Source of the DNA: Alentia gelatinosa
Lineage: Eukaryota; Annelida; Polychaeta; Phyllodocida; Polynoidae
Direction of reading: 5' to 3'
Length of the DNA stretch: 64,000 nt
NCBI GenBank assembly: GCA_950022655.1
Contig: OX465584.1
Coordinates: forward strand, 29,237,469 to 29,301,468
Shown here: piece by piece, positions 23,905 through 35,519 of the stretch
Layout: each line of letters begins with the position of its first letter
Numbering within the stretch: position 1 is the first letter of the stretch
Made by a program: the position numbers and the translations under genes
Notes under the pieces: model-generated
Seen by the model: the letters and a program-made list of their open reading frames with translations, nothing else
The model's database searches: none
Told to the model about the DNA's origin: nothing

Positions 23905-25380
23905 TGGATTTGGAAGCAGGTGATTCCTCAGAAATAAACAGGTGAAGTTGAGAGTGCCAATCAAAGAAAAGCAAAAGAGGAAAACATGATGGATATAACA
24001 GAAAAGCCAAAGTGCAGCAGATGGCCACGGAATAGCAGGCTCATTATAAACATAGTGCCTGGTGTGGAAAGTAAGATATAATTCATCTGCGTGTTTTAAG
24101 TGGCCGCAGGATTTTATATACTTTCGCATGTCAGCTGATTATTGTGAATAGAGTGTCAGACTGGAGATGTTTACATGTTTGAAGAAGTGGCATCTTGTTA
24201 TACATCTTGTTATACATCTGCGTCGTTTTAATAACCTGGTGATATATCTGACAATTGCGTCCCATTTTAAGTGAACTGCTATCAATGTATACATTGCGAT
24301 AAAAACTAATCTGGGGACGCACAAAGTTCTGGAAATAATAACTATAATGAATAGGCTTTAGAGCAGTTTCTGCTCCTCGCAATGTTCTTTATCTGTACAC
24401 TACCCTGTTAATTTCTGCACCTCGAAGTGATACCTGTCCTGGTCTAGAAGTGGGTCATGAGGGGCGTTGTAATGCGGTCATGTGTCAGGAGCAGGGCTGG
24501 TAGACACTAATCCACTCCAGTAGGTGAGAAGACCCACAGGTGTCAGCACTGGAGGAGTTAATGCCAATTCCTGGTTGTCACGCAGGGAATTCAGCCGATT
24601 TCTAAAATAAGTAAAATGGCTAATTATCCTGCATTTAGCTCTCGGATGCAATCCCATCAAAGTATTTCACGATTGAAATGTTTGCTACTGCCTGACCACT
24701 ACAGACATTTACCTGAAAAATTCGGTGTGAAGCCACATTCAATTATTGATGAGGAATCATAACAACCAAATCTTACCATCTCATTCCATCCCACGAACTA
24801 TGCTACTTCATTTGTACAACATGTAACTTGTTGGTATTGATTATATTAGCGCAATGGTTACACACAGATAACGCAAAGATATGTAGACCCATGATTGAAA
24901 ACCAATAACCTTGTTGAATTATGACCTACTACAAAAGGAAAAAATGGATATATTAATCGAACAATGATAGTTCAGATGACATTATGGTTTGAGAATATTG
25001 AAAACAAAGTTAAATAACATCATTACATCCCAACACAAGAATATCATATTGAAGCCATATAACTGGAATTAACGGAGGAAAAGCTGGAATTACGTCAACC
25101 AGTGCCTGTCTTTTGATACATTGCAATATTTATTTGCAAAATGCCATAAGGAAAGGAATAACGCATATATGCCATACTATATTATATGACAGAGGAATAT
25201 AGCTGATACCTTCTCGCTGAATTTTTTTTTTAATCGGTGGCAAGATTCTATCGCGAGGCAACAGTTACCGAACAAATCGATGGAGAGTGTTTTAGACATC
25301 GACAAAGTGACAATCTGAACTACTCTCCTAGGACTAGGTCATAACGGCTCACACGAGACATCACGCCTAAGGCCGAATCA
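23905..25380. other. Non-coding sequence
   Basis: I see no gene. A 12-bp direct duplication (CATCTTGTTATA) lies at about 24186-24209. Confidence 0.6.
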
Positions 25381-25384
25381 ACAG

Positions 25385-25505
25385 TAGTGGTTCCCTCATT
25401 AAGGGAGCGGGCGCTTTGTTAATTAATGAAGGCAGGGGGTGTCGCGGCTAGACACAGGTCCTGTTTACATTACTTGATCACACAGGTCCCGCTAGCCGCG
25501 ATCAC
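25385..25505. promoter_or_regulatory. Possible conserved non-coding element with stem
   Basis: GC- and AT-rich words are mixed here. A homeodomain-like TTGTTAATTAATGA is followed by TCGCGGCTAG (25442-25451) and its exact complement CTAGCCGCGA (25492-25501), with two direct ACACAGGTCC words in the loop. There is no open frame of note. The element call is tentative. Confidence 0.3.
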
Positions 25506-25509
25506 TCAC

Positions 25510-27270
25510 CTATACTCCATCTACCACCTCCTGACCGAATCATAAACTCTCTGAATTGCCAATATCCAACACACAATGATTGTTTTAGTGAAATACCAGG
25601 ACCAGATATTTCATAAACTGCCGATACTAAATCTAGTATATAGTTAAAGGCATCACAGTCTTTATTATGTATTGGGTAAATCCATTACGTTTTCAAGGTA
25701 ATAGTCCACATGCGGATAACTTGAATATCAAGACTTCATTGAGATGGGGTCTTCCGACGTAGCAGCAGTCAAATTCTATCTTAGAGACGTAGGGTAAGAT
25801 AAATCATCCAAAAGACATATGATCAAATAGAAATATGTGCGCAATAATCCATAACACGAAGTGCTTGCTATCGTTCTTACCTCTCTACTCTCCGGCAAGG
25901 CTATTCACCGAACACCAGATGGGCAATTCTAGTAGGGTGTAGTAGTTGGGAGCCATTGGTTCATTTTGCCATGGTGACCGGCCAGCGTCAAATCACGGCG
26001 ATTGGCTAGCAGGTGATGAATGAACTATAGCGGCTGCAACATACGCCTTACGGGCCAGTGTTAAGGCCTGCTTAATGATGTGTCGGCCTTCTGTGAAATT
26101 ATTGATCCATGCTCAGGTACTCTGTGTGTGTGGCGGGAAAAGAAGGAGGAAGGGGAGGTGGAGGGGTCCCATGGCATGTCAGACAAATTCACACGGACGG
26201 TGCTAGCGCCCCCTATCGGGTACAGTTACCGGTATGGGGAGGGGAAACAGGTGTTTGAGACGACTCCTGGTAGGCAGGGTAAGAATCAGGGGAGACGTGG
26301 GGGTAGGAGAGTTTGTGTGGGAGCGCAGGCGATTTCAGGTTCTATGGTATGGGAATGAATGAGATAAGTGGCCAAACTAAATATGGTTTAGAGTACGCAG
26401 AGAGGAAGTACCGGCTCTAAATGAAAGGATCGGGAGTTTTACCTTCCACCCCAGAATAGCATGAGGATTTTCAAATTGGTCCAGTAATTATGAAAATGGG
26501 TATATTTATTTCTAATCTTCGGTTTCGAGTGCAAAGAATACAATACAGTATACTATTCCCAATTCCCATTAGCTCAAAAAAGGAGATAAGGAAAAGTATT
26601 TTATATTGCCACAATATATTCGCCCTATTTACACGAATTTAGTGACTACAATACCGCGAGCGACGTAAGAACAGAGGATCGTGTGCGAGTAATGTCCGAA
26701 TCGTGTGAGTAGAATAGCTTCACATGCATCGGATAGGTGTACCGGGAGCCACGAATGAAAGAAGGGCAGGGCAGGAATGGGGGGAGAATATGTCACGTAT
26801 TCCACCTCTATCAATATCATACATGCATCTAAATTGTTCAACTCTCAATCACATAAATCTAGATTGAATATCCACTTTTAGGGGCTGTTCCATCTGGCCG
26901 AATTCCCGGGCTGATGATGCCTCATGATCGTGTTTTAGTTGTCTGCTCTGGTTCTGACTGTGTCTGATTTACTATTCGGGTGGTTATTCAAAGGTAGGTG
27001 AATTTTGGGGTGAATAAACGTGGTGTATTATGATTATCTTGAAAAAGAATTCTAACTGTAATCATGTCATAGGGCCAGAACTATCAAACTGGGGCAGCAT
27101 TGCGATCGGGTGAGAACTTTTTTATATTTCCTTTTTATTCAAGATATGTACCGACAATCTCATAGTTCATCTGTCCCCAGGCGATCTTCCACTTGATTGT
27201 CACAGATATTACACTTTATTGCCCACCTAATATGGAGTCTCCATAGGAAATGTAAAGAGTGCCTGGAGTT
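25510..27270. other. Non-coding sequence
   Basis: I see no supported gene. A 92-codon frame at 26080-26358 follows a locally purine-rich stretch and has no recognisable domain. Confidence 0.55.
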
Positions 27271-27276
27271 GGCTAC

Positions 27277-27306
27277 CTGGAGATTCTGGCATGTCAGAAT
27301 CTCCAG
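27277..27306. other. Perfect 12-bp stem-loop
   Basis: CTGGAGATTCTG and its complement flank the 6-base loop GCATGT. A near-copy of one arm (GGAGATTCCGG) follows at once. It is too short for a typical miRNA precursor and has no poly-T for a polymerase III terminator. Confidence 0.7.
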
Positions 27307-27643
27307 CAGGAGATTCCGGAAAAATAGTCCTTTCCATAATGAGGTTGAATCATCATGTACTTCGAAATAAGTTTCTTGAATATTTATTCAATGCTAATTA
27401 TTTAGAATCAATCATTATAATCTCATTTACCATCAGAAATGAATGTCATGACACACTTTGTATGTGAAAATCACAGGTTAATGAGAAACTATATTACTTG
27501 TGTAAGTCAACACCGAATTACCGCAACACTTGACAGTTCTGTGGTGTCTGGAGCTAAATGGCTTACATAAACCTTTTAATTGTAATAGATTTGTTGTTAA
27601 TCTTATAGGTGGTAAATTGATACAATAATGACTGGTTTTGTAT

Positions 27644-27742
27644 ACGAGTGACCGTAATCTCCTCGTCGTTGACGACGTAATATCCCCGCTAATCGCTCGG
27701 ATATTACTACGCGTCATCTACTCAGAGATTACGGTCACTCGT
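27644..27742. mobile_element. 99-bp hairpin MITE
   Basis: The arms begin ACGAGTGACCGTAATCTC on the left, with the complement on the right, and pair over about 45 bp with several inner mismatches. A run of small palindromes (CACAATTGTG, then alternating AT around TACGTA) follows to about 27795. No coding capacity or clear target duplication is visible. Confidence 0.75.
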
Positions 27743-27974
27743 GCACACAATTGTGTACATATATATACGTACACTTTATTGTGTATATATATAGTACAGG
27801 ACTCCAGAATACCTACACTTATAGAACATCACCAATTATACTTAACATTCAGTCATATTTTCATTTGGCACTGAAGATTTATGTTTGCCTTGACATAGAA
27901 ATAAGCGGTGTAATACAATATTGACCCAAAGAATGTCTGATTAATCCTAATATTCTCCGTATTCCGTAACTTCG

Positions 27975-28270
27975 CAAGGTTAATTAAAGGGAGGGGTAGC
28001 GACTTTTAGGGGGGCGTGTTAGGGGACAGAAGTGGTTTAGTGTGAGTTGCCCAGGGCCTGGGCAGGTTACATTATTTACAGCAGATACTGGAGAGCCTTT
28101 CCCCAGGCCCGCAGCAGGAACGATTTACTTTCTGCGAATTGCATTTAATTTTTTTCTTTCCTGGCTACGAGGACAAACAATATGTTTTTTCTCTAATCAG
28201 GGCTCACCTGTACTCCGACGTGATTAATTAGCAGACTGCCAGGTGAGAGCAACGACTTCAATATTTGATG
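27975..28270. promoter_or_regulatory. Possible conserved non-coding element
   Basis: A complex, less AT-rich stretch contains AGGTTAATTAAAG, the 15-bp near-palindrome GCCCAGGGCCTGGGC (AP-2-like), ACAAACAAT (forkhead-like), GTGATTAATTAGC (homeodomain-like) and CACCTG/CAGGTG E-boxes. A 61-codon frame across it has no known domain. The clustered sites suggest an enhancer, but this is an inference. Confidence 0.3.
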
Positions 28271-28279
28271 AGTCGAGCA

Positions 28280-28870
28280 GATTGTGGTCTTAGAAGTAGG
28301 GCTCACCTCGTTCTTTGCGGTACGCTGTGTATACACCCCATGTACACATGCTTCGCTAGCATCATATGAATCTTCCTATACCAATAGTACTCTATTGTGT
28401 ACCGTTGGTTTTCTCTTATCAGATCATGCAACCAATATACCTTGGTGACTAGGAATCAGTTTAGAGATACAGTATCATCATTATGAAACCCAACTATCTA
28501 CAACAATATATGATCGATTCTAACGAACTGTAGTCAACGAAAGTATGAGAGAAGAAATATTTGGGAAAGATGAATACGAGGAATTATTGATATCTAATGT
28601 GTCTGTAGATGAGACAATATAGAAACCCATACCTAAACCTATCAGTCCTGCAGGAGTTGGCTAATATCATGTTTACAAACGGTACATCCAAAAACAGTTT
28701 ATCACGCTTCTCCTTTACTTAGTACATTGAATAGACTGTTTCTAAATAGAATAGACCTTCCATGACCCTATAATAGGTCTGTGTTACGGGCACTCTAAGT
28801 GAACCGTTCACACATCCCTTACACCTTATTACACAGACATCCACAAAGCCCGCCCTTCCCACATGAGGTA
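28280..28870. other. Non-coding sequence
   Basis: I see no gene or repeat. Confidence 0.6.
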
Positions 28871-28884
28871 CTAAATAGTCTTTT

Positions 28885-29060
28885 CCGAGCAGCTACTAGA
28901 AAAGGTTGCCACGCACGGTCGCCCAGCAGAGCTGCTCAACTCTGATATTCCAACTATGAAGGTTAAAGAGCCTGGCACTGTAGTCCATCCGTTCTCTGTG
29001 GCGAGAAAAAGCTACGGGTCACATCAGTAGTGAGCAGCTCAACTGAGCAACTCAACAGGA
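28885..29060. promoter_or_regulatory. GC islet with clustered GAGCAGCTC sites
   Basis: Exact copies lie at 28929-28937 (GAGCTGCTC) and 29032-29040. One-mismatch copies lie at 28887-28895 and 29045-29053; the last follows its neighbour by 13 bp in direct orientation. CpG is locally raised. No transcript can be assigned. Confidence 0.4.
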
Positions 29061-29064
29061 AGAA

Positions 29065-31200
29065 CAGCATTGAAAGAGGCGGCACGCTGTGGAACACCTA
29101 CGCGACTCTAATAACCGGGTAGGTCCAAGCGGGAGGTTTTTATGTGCCATCCCTGTCTTCCGGTGAATGATATCTTTGTATTGATAAGGTGAGGATCAAG
29201 CGTCCCTACCACGACGCACATAAAAACACAATATGATGGATTGAGAGTCAAGCATTTAACGTCATTCTGTTTCGTTTGTTGCGTAGCATGGTTAGGGCGT
29301 TGTCGTCATCTGATCTGGCGTATGGTAAAAACACTAAGAATCAAGATATCAAACGTCAGGATTGTAAAATAAAATGCTCTAAAAAGACGAGTCTGAAGGT
29401 CGTTGAATGTGTTTCTTCGTTGCTGTATTCCTATAGTGACTAGGTGAGTCATTTTATTGCGTCCATATTTGGCCGCCCAACATGTAGGCCCTAATGATAA
29501 TCAGACCGTACACATAAGGGAACAGATCAATGAATTTACTATTCTCTTCCGAATATTTGCAACAGGGTGGTTTATATGAACGTATCAGTCTGGAATTCTT
29601 ACATTGTCTTCATTGGTCGTACACAGAGAAACATAGAAGAATGTCTCTTCTCTGAAGGGCATGTGAGTGTAGTAACAGTCGTTAAACAAAGAGCAACCTC
29701 ACTTAGTTTCATCTAGAAGCATGACTCAGATCTGTCAGATAGACTGTTTATCAGAGGAAAGGACATTGGATTTAGGTAGGGCCTATTTTGTGGGAACCTA
29801 CTTCGGGATGAATAAGTGGTTGAGAAACTTCACATGTTCAAACAATAATAAGATTTAAAATTTGATGATAAGGTAAATTTCAAAAACAATGTTTTGTCTT
29901 ATTTTTCCAAATGGTTAGTCTACAAGTGCGCTATTGCAGTTCACTACACAGTGTATCACGTGCAGACTGCAATCAATTCCAAGGACTTGATGGGTTCCTT
30001 GTCTTTCCTTCCCCGACACCTATAAATCCTTCATGGTGGCTGAGTTCGGTGGGAAGTAGAATGTTTCACCCCCTTTCTTCTTATCGAATGACAACAGAGG
30101 TCCATCTGCACGTACTATGACATAGGCATCGCTGCACGTTGCAGACTCCTGATAACTAAGGGTGCATTTAGGGCATGGGAGGCCAGACAACAGAGATGTT
30201 AAGATGCTAATGGATTTGAATGTGGGGAATCCTGTGCTGAACGGAAGCACCCTCAGCAATTCAATTACAATTGGGAAATTCCACTTTGACTTTCGTGTTC
30301 GACCTTTGTAAAGGAAACTGAATGAAAACAGAGTCAGCACATTTTGGACATATATAGGTCTAGGTTCATGCAAAGTGCCAAGAGTAAGAATTATCCACTA
30401 TCTGTCACCGTTAGTACAAAATCTCAGCGGTACCTTTGTGAATACAGTGATACTGTGTGAGTGTGAGATGGTTAAGTTTGTGATACGGAGTACAGTGTTT
30501 GTGACTCTGTCCTTGCACCATGAAAAGAAATCTCGATTATATTACACCTCAGATGTGGTTGTTACTCCCAAGATGTGATTAGTCCAGTAAGCTGGCCGTC
30601 CTGTGTGAAAGCCCACCTACAAACGAAAATAATTCCCTTGATGGGACCCTTCAGGGGAAGTTAAACTCTGGTATCACGCGATACACTACACCTCTATGGT
30701 AGTAGTAAAAGGCTGTGTACGAATTTTATTACACTCCTAGAAGTGAGTATACGGATTTTATAACACGCCTAGGGGGCCTCGTAGTATCCGGCGGGTGATA
30801 CAGAGTCCATATCTCCATCTGTTATTGCCCTCTAATGTCAATGAAGCGCCTACTTCTCCAATGTTCTTCCAGCAGTTACTAGCAAGGACACTGCAGGTGA
30901 CATGGATTAAGGGTCATTAAAAGGGTACGATATGTAGGTAAATATACATAATCGAGCTCCCATGTATCAGGAGTGGCCTCAAGGTTATTGTGATTGGTTC
31001 TTTATTTCGTAGCATCTATGCCAGTGTTATTAATGGGACAGGACAGGGGGCCTTGACAAGGGGAAGTTGGTATTCATGGGATAGGGTGGACATGAGTAAC
31101 TAACTACTATTGTCAGAGTCATATGACCTGAAAGAAAAGGAAATATCCAGAGTATTTATCCGATCAGCTACTATAAAACTAATCTACTACTGTGATGTTA
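29065..31200. other. Non-coding sequence
   Basis: I see no supported gene. A 32-bp tandem duplication with core TTTTATWACACKCCTAG lies at 30718-30772. Confidence 0.55.
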
Positions 31201-31204
31201 TTGT

Positions 31205-31330
31205 GATTTTGCTGTGACGTTGTGTATTATCTTTGTGTTGTCCAAGGACGCTACAAGGAAGAACGCCAATAGGCGATTGTACGTTGTCTACATATACTAC
31301 TTTGAATAAAAAAATAAATACAAAAATGAT
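31205..31330 (+). mobile_element. Non-LTR retrotransposon 3' end, CR1/L2-like, copy 1
   Basis: A T-rich stretch (TTATTGTGATTTTGCTGTGA) leads to GGAAGAACGCCAATAGGCG, which includes a small CGCC..GGCG hairpin, then TTTGAATAAAAAAATAAATA. This order (T-rich 3' UTR, GGAAGA plus hairpin, AATAAA-rich tail) is typical of the 3' ends of CR1/L2-clade LINEs. No reverse transcriptase sequence is left. Confidence 0.5.
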
Positions 31331-31499
31331 GGGGCAAAACCTAGCCTAAACCATTATAGAAATCTATTTGTTGTGTTTGTGAGTGGGACATACCCAGGGT
31401 CTAACCCTACAGCATGGTTCCAGTACATGGCAACTGTATATTAGGAAAAAAAAATGGTGTATGAATGACTGTTCTAGTCACATATGTTTTGTCCTGTAT

Positions 31500-31612
31500 A
31501 TGTTCATATGTGTTTTCATGTATCTTTTTTGTGACTCTGTTATGGAAGATCGCCAATTGTGGGGCGAATAACGCCGTCGTTAATTCTGTTTTCTGAATAA
31601 AAAAAGAGAACA
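31500..31612 (+). mobile_element. Non-LTR retrotransposon 3' end, CR1/L2-like, copy 2
   Basis: It has the same architecture as the copy 170 bp upstream: a T-rich lead (GTGTTTTCATGTATCTTTTT), GGAAGATCGCCAATTG with a following GGGGCGA, and a TCTGAATAAAAAAAGAGAA tail. The two copies are diverged and in the same orientation, so they are two insertions or an old duplication. Confidence 0.5.
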
Positions 31613-31619
31613 AAAAGTG

Positions 31620-32270
31620 GGTTATCACTGACGGAACATCTCGGGGATGGACAGACAAATGTAAGGCTACACTGGTGGGTTTGGCGCCTCAGATGTGGGC
31701 ATTGCTCGAGATATATGTAAAGCAGAGGGTGGTGGACCTGGTGAAAATGCAAACTAAGGAGGCATATAGATGCAGTGTATAAATGTACTTTTGTACGGTC
31801 ATGTGTATTGAATTGAAGTGATACTGGGAGATGTCTGGTTGAAAATTGCAACATAATATCAATATTAACCGAAAATATCTCTCTTTCTTGTTCTTTATTG
31901 TGTGGTTTGGCGGTAGTATGTCTTGGCACCAGATATGAGATACAATACAGGTACAATTTATAAGCAAGCGTCGGCCAACGTTATGAAAATCAGCTTCCAT
32001 TCAAAGCTGAAAAGCTAAGGCCTCTTTATATGATACCAAAACTATCATTTAACTATGTAATCTGATGTAAAACAATAGAAAGCATGAATAGAAAATTATT
32101 GAACAAACACAAATTAGAGGGGCTTTGCTGGGCTGGACGAGGCGGTACAGGGTTGGGTGAGGATCGTGGACAGGCTTCTGTCGAGGCTCGTAATCCGCAC
32201 GTGGGTAAACCTACACGTCCCCTGAGCTTTCCCCTCACCTCACCTCCTGGCACTATGTCCTGACAGTTTC
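31620..32270. other. Non-coding sequence
   Basis: I see no supported gene. Two overlapping minus-strand frames of 103 and 138 codons (31.54-32.0 kb) have no recognisable domain. Confidence 0.5.
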
Positions 32271-32294
32271 ACGTCATATCAGCGTCATTCGGAA

Positions 32295-32400
32295 CACGAC
32301 ATCAGGGCGCACTGCGCATGCCCTCGCATCGTACCGGAAGTGACCTCTACGCATGCCCAGCACTGCCATCTTGTGGCGGGCTGGGGTGCACAGAACAGCG
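32295..32400. promoter_or_regulatory. Housekeeping-type promoter signature
   Basis: Within 80 bp lie an NRF1-like TGCGCATGCC (32313-32322), an ETS-type CCGGAAGT (32334-32341), a second half-NRF1 CGCATGCCC (32350-32358) and GCCATCTTG (32365-32373), the complement of a YY1 CAAGATGGC. This combination is known from TATA-less CpG promoters in animals. Direction is unclear. The YY1 word points to the minus strand, where a possible splice donor GAG|GTGAGG lies at about 32246. No coding exon can be supported on either side. Confidence 0.45.
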
Positions 32401-32404
32401 TAGC

Positions 32405-32875
32405 ATGCTGGAACCATCGCCTAGTTTTTCTTCAGTCTGAGAACCATGTTTACCAGCCAGTACCAATGACTTATCTTTACTAGTGTATTACTGTCAAGAC
32501 ATGCCTGCACTTACGTCATCATATATCTCAACGTCAATGGATGCTATGTGTTTGGTTTATTGATATAGATGCTGCAACCGACAGTGAAGATTATGGCAGA
32601 CCTAATACACTCAGTGTTATAAATCGGCGATAATTTGGGGCATTAGTAGGTGCCCTGAGATGGGTGATAATAGGGTGAATTTGAGGTTCCAAAACATCAG
32701 CTGGTTCCTCTGCCGCTAGGTGGCAGATGGAACAGTAGGACAGGGGACAGTCATCCCTCATTTCCCTAATCGTCCCCAGATGGCTCTGCAGTCAGGTAGA
32801 TAGATCGTCGAAGGCCATCCTCCTACACCCAATCCCACCTCTGTCCTCCTAGGTCCAATTCTACGCTCAGTGACT
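32405..32875. other. Non-coding sequence
   Basis: I see no gene or clear repeat. Confidence 0.6.
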
Positions 32876-32880
32876 TATAC

Positions 32881-33251
32881 TTAACCCTATCAGTCCGAGT
32901 AATGCCTTGAGGCATTCCCAGGCAGGGGACGATGAATGCCTTGAGGCATTCCCATGCAGGGGACGAGGAATGCTTCCAGGCATTCTTTAGGGACATTACT
33001 AAAAACGGTATTCTAATTGACAGAATTCATAGACTTTCTTAATTTTTTCAAAATAATTGAAAACCACTATATACATCATTATTCAATGTGAGTGTTCTAT
33101 ATGCAACTTAGACAATGCATATCATATGCACCTGTTGGATAACTTCCAGTGCCATTGCCTTAAGAGCATCGTCCCATGTGGGTATATTGCTACATATCTG
33201 TAGGGCTTGGCATGTGGGCCTTCCTCTAGGGGCTCGGACTGAAAGTGTTAA
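32881..33251 (-). mobile_element. TTAA-flanked MITE, piggyBac-like, copy 2
   Basis: TTAA at 32881-32884 and 33248-33251 borders ends CCCTATCAGTCCG and CGGACTGAAAGTG, which match as inverted repeats with two mismatches over 17 bp. Repeated ATGCCTTGAGGCATTCCC units lie next to the left end, the mirror of copy 1 at 6859-7217, so this copy is reversed. A C12 run follows the right end at 33261-33272. There is no transposase frame. Confidence 0.75.
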
Positions 33252-33254
33252 CTT

Positions 33255-35220
33255 CCTGAACCCCCCCCCCCCTGGTCTGAGTCCCTTTCTCCACTGATGT
33301 ATTCTCATCTCTGGCACTCATATCATTCCCTTAAATCCTACCAGCCACGAAATAAAATCTGTCAATTCTATTATTGGATGTTCCGTCTTTAACTCCCCTA
33401 TTGTTTCGACTTGTTTCAGAGTCTTGTTGTAAATTTAGATCGATTCTATCAAAGGGACCCCAGGTAATACATAAGAATCCTGAGAAGACTCGGAAAGCCC
33501 ATCTAACAATGTTTTCATGTATCTTGTCATCCTCTACTTCCTTCTCAATCCTTTCTGTGTGATTCATATCTCAACTTCTTATTGATTGGCATTAATAAAC
33601 CACCTTATTTTGATAAGCAGCTTATCACTGGTTAATCTAATTCCTTACATTTATATATTTAAATACATGTTAATATTCCAATGTGAATTTGTCTTAAACC
33701 GCATGGATGATATCCAGACCTTTCTTTTCGCAAATCGCCATTCTTCCTCCACCCCTTTCTCTGAAGCATTACTTTAGTTTCCAAAAGGCGAAGTGATATT
33801 ATAAGAGAGACATATAATCTAAATGTATTTCCAAAAAGAGAGGTGGAAGATCGATAAGAAATGTGCCTGAATTTTGAACCGATCTTTAATTCCTGCATCC
33901 AAAACATCCATTTACATGCAGACATCTAATCTCAATTCTTATCCCTACTCTACAATCTTCCTCTCTCTACACGGATTAGCTGACCCTAATGCTATCACTG
34001 CTCCTAGAGATACACCAACACCCAGTGGCTGGTGTAAAAACAAACGGCGATGCGATGTTATATTATACATACCAAGTATGAGTGGTTTGATGGTTGACAG
34101 TACACGCATGGCTATCGGTGACGTCTGACCTAGATTTCACCTTATCCATCTGAGGGATTCCCAATCAATACACAACTGATCTGGTTTTACGTCTGAAACG
34201 GTTGACTAGCAAGCATACAGCAGCCTTTTACCGCAGAGCACATCTTTTCAGAATGCGTTCAGGAACCGTACCCAAATTTGATGACACCACTAGGGTAGGA
34301 GAAAATAGCTTGGTAGCTTTTATATTAATTTGTCTTGAAACCTTCGGAGGAGTATTTCCGTTTGTGAAGATGGCATTTAGCCTCTTTCACCTATAAAGAA
34401 ATGTCAAATACGGCATCCAGCTTTGATCTGACTTTGCGTTTGAGTTCATCTCTTTCTAAGGATTCCTTATCGTCTATGAGATACTTTGCTTTCCTGTTTA
34501 GTTATTAGTATCCTCCTTTGAAATGATTGTCCTTGTCATTTTGTACCTTGTGGTACATCATATTGATATTCACTCTTCTTTCCATCACATTTAGATAGAA
34601 AATGTGGCACGTAAGTAGTATACTAAAATGCATTTATCAGCGGGGCTCAAAGTAGCTAAATGTAGCATTAATGTATCGCGACTTACCAACTCTGAGTGCC
34701 TTCAATTCCAGAAACGTGAAAAACGTCACGCACAAGGATTCGGGATTGGTCTTACACATGAAATTGATTTGCAGTGGCGCTTAACATATGTTTGAAATAG
34801 ATCGATCTGATTTTCTATGTGCTGATGGGTCAATAACAGCCTCATCTTTTAGCGATCTAGATACTTTTGAAATGCCATATTCTTTTAAAAAGGACCTATC
34901 CCAAATAAAATGAAAGGCATCGCCACCATGCATTTGTGATTCCCTTCCCCAGTTTATGGCTTGGATACCAACATATTTTTAAATGCTCACCAATTAGAGT
35001 TGCTCCATACACTGCTACACATGTCTAACATTTCTCAATGCTTCCTACCTGCCCATCGCTTACTTCTGGCAAGATCATTCCAGATAGAGACAACAGCTCC
35101 ATGTTTCCCACAGCAACCTACACGTCTATATATTGAATGCACATCAAGGGGTAGCCTATCCAGACAGCTACTTTACCACAACCTCCATCACAGATCTCCA
35201 ATATCTGTGCCTCTGAAGGT
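33255..35220. other. Non-coding or strongly decayed sequence
   Basis: I see no supported gene. Several minus-strand stretches (for example 33659-33925, and about 34795-34960 reading YVGIQAINWGRESQMHGGDA onward) look protein-like, but stop codons are about as frequent as expected by chance. I recognise no transposon or host domain. Confidence 0.45.
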
Positions 35221-35244
35221 CCCACAGCATTTACGAGCGCCTCC

Positions 35245-35515
35245 CAGGTGAGCAACTCATCCACATGTGATCTCCACATCTAGCAGGTTGTCAACTGACA
35301 CCTCAGGGTCACAGACACCACGCCCCTCCGCTTCGCGGTCCGTCCCCGGCCCTCCGGCATCCCCTCTCCTGCCCACCTGATCATCCCGACCACAATGCTC
35401 GTTCTGTGTTCCCTGTCGACCGCGTCGTGATGCTGGTAGAGGAGGGAGATCCCTTGAGATGAAGAAAGATGTAAACGAGGAGCAGCTCGAGCCGACACGT
35501 ACGGAGCTGCTCTGA
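35245..35515. promoter_or_regulatory. CpG-rich islet with GAGCAGCTC sites
   Basis: A CpG-rich patch (CGCTTCGCGGTCCGTCC, TCGACCGCGTCG) carries exact motif copies at 35480-35488 and, in the other orientation, 35504-35512. A one-mismatch GAGCAACTC lies at 35250-35258. The two exact copies are 24 bp apart. It has no coding support. Confidence 0.4.
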
Positions 35516-35519
35516 GGAG

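Noticed and set aside
27277..27306. miRNA precursor
   Set aside because: The perfect stem is only 12 bp with no extended pairing outside it, too short for a precursor.
34770..34990. Minus-strand protein-like stretch near a GTAAGT donor-like site
   Set aside because: Stop codons in the surrounding frames are about as frequent as chance predicts, and I recognise no reverse transcriptase, transposase or host domain.
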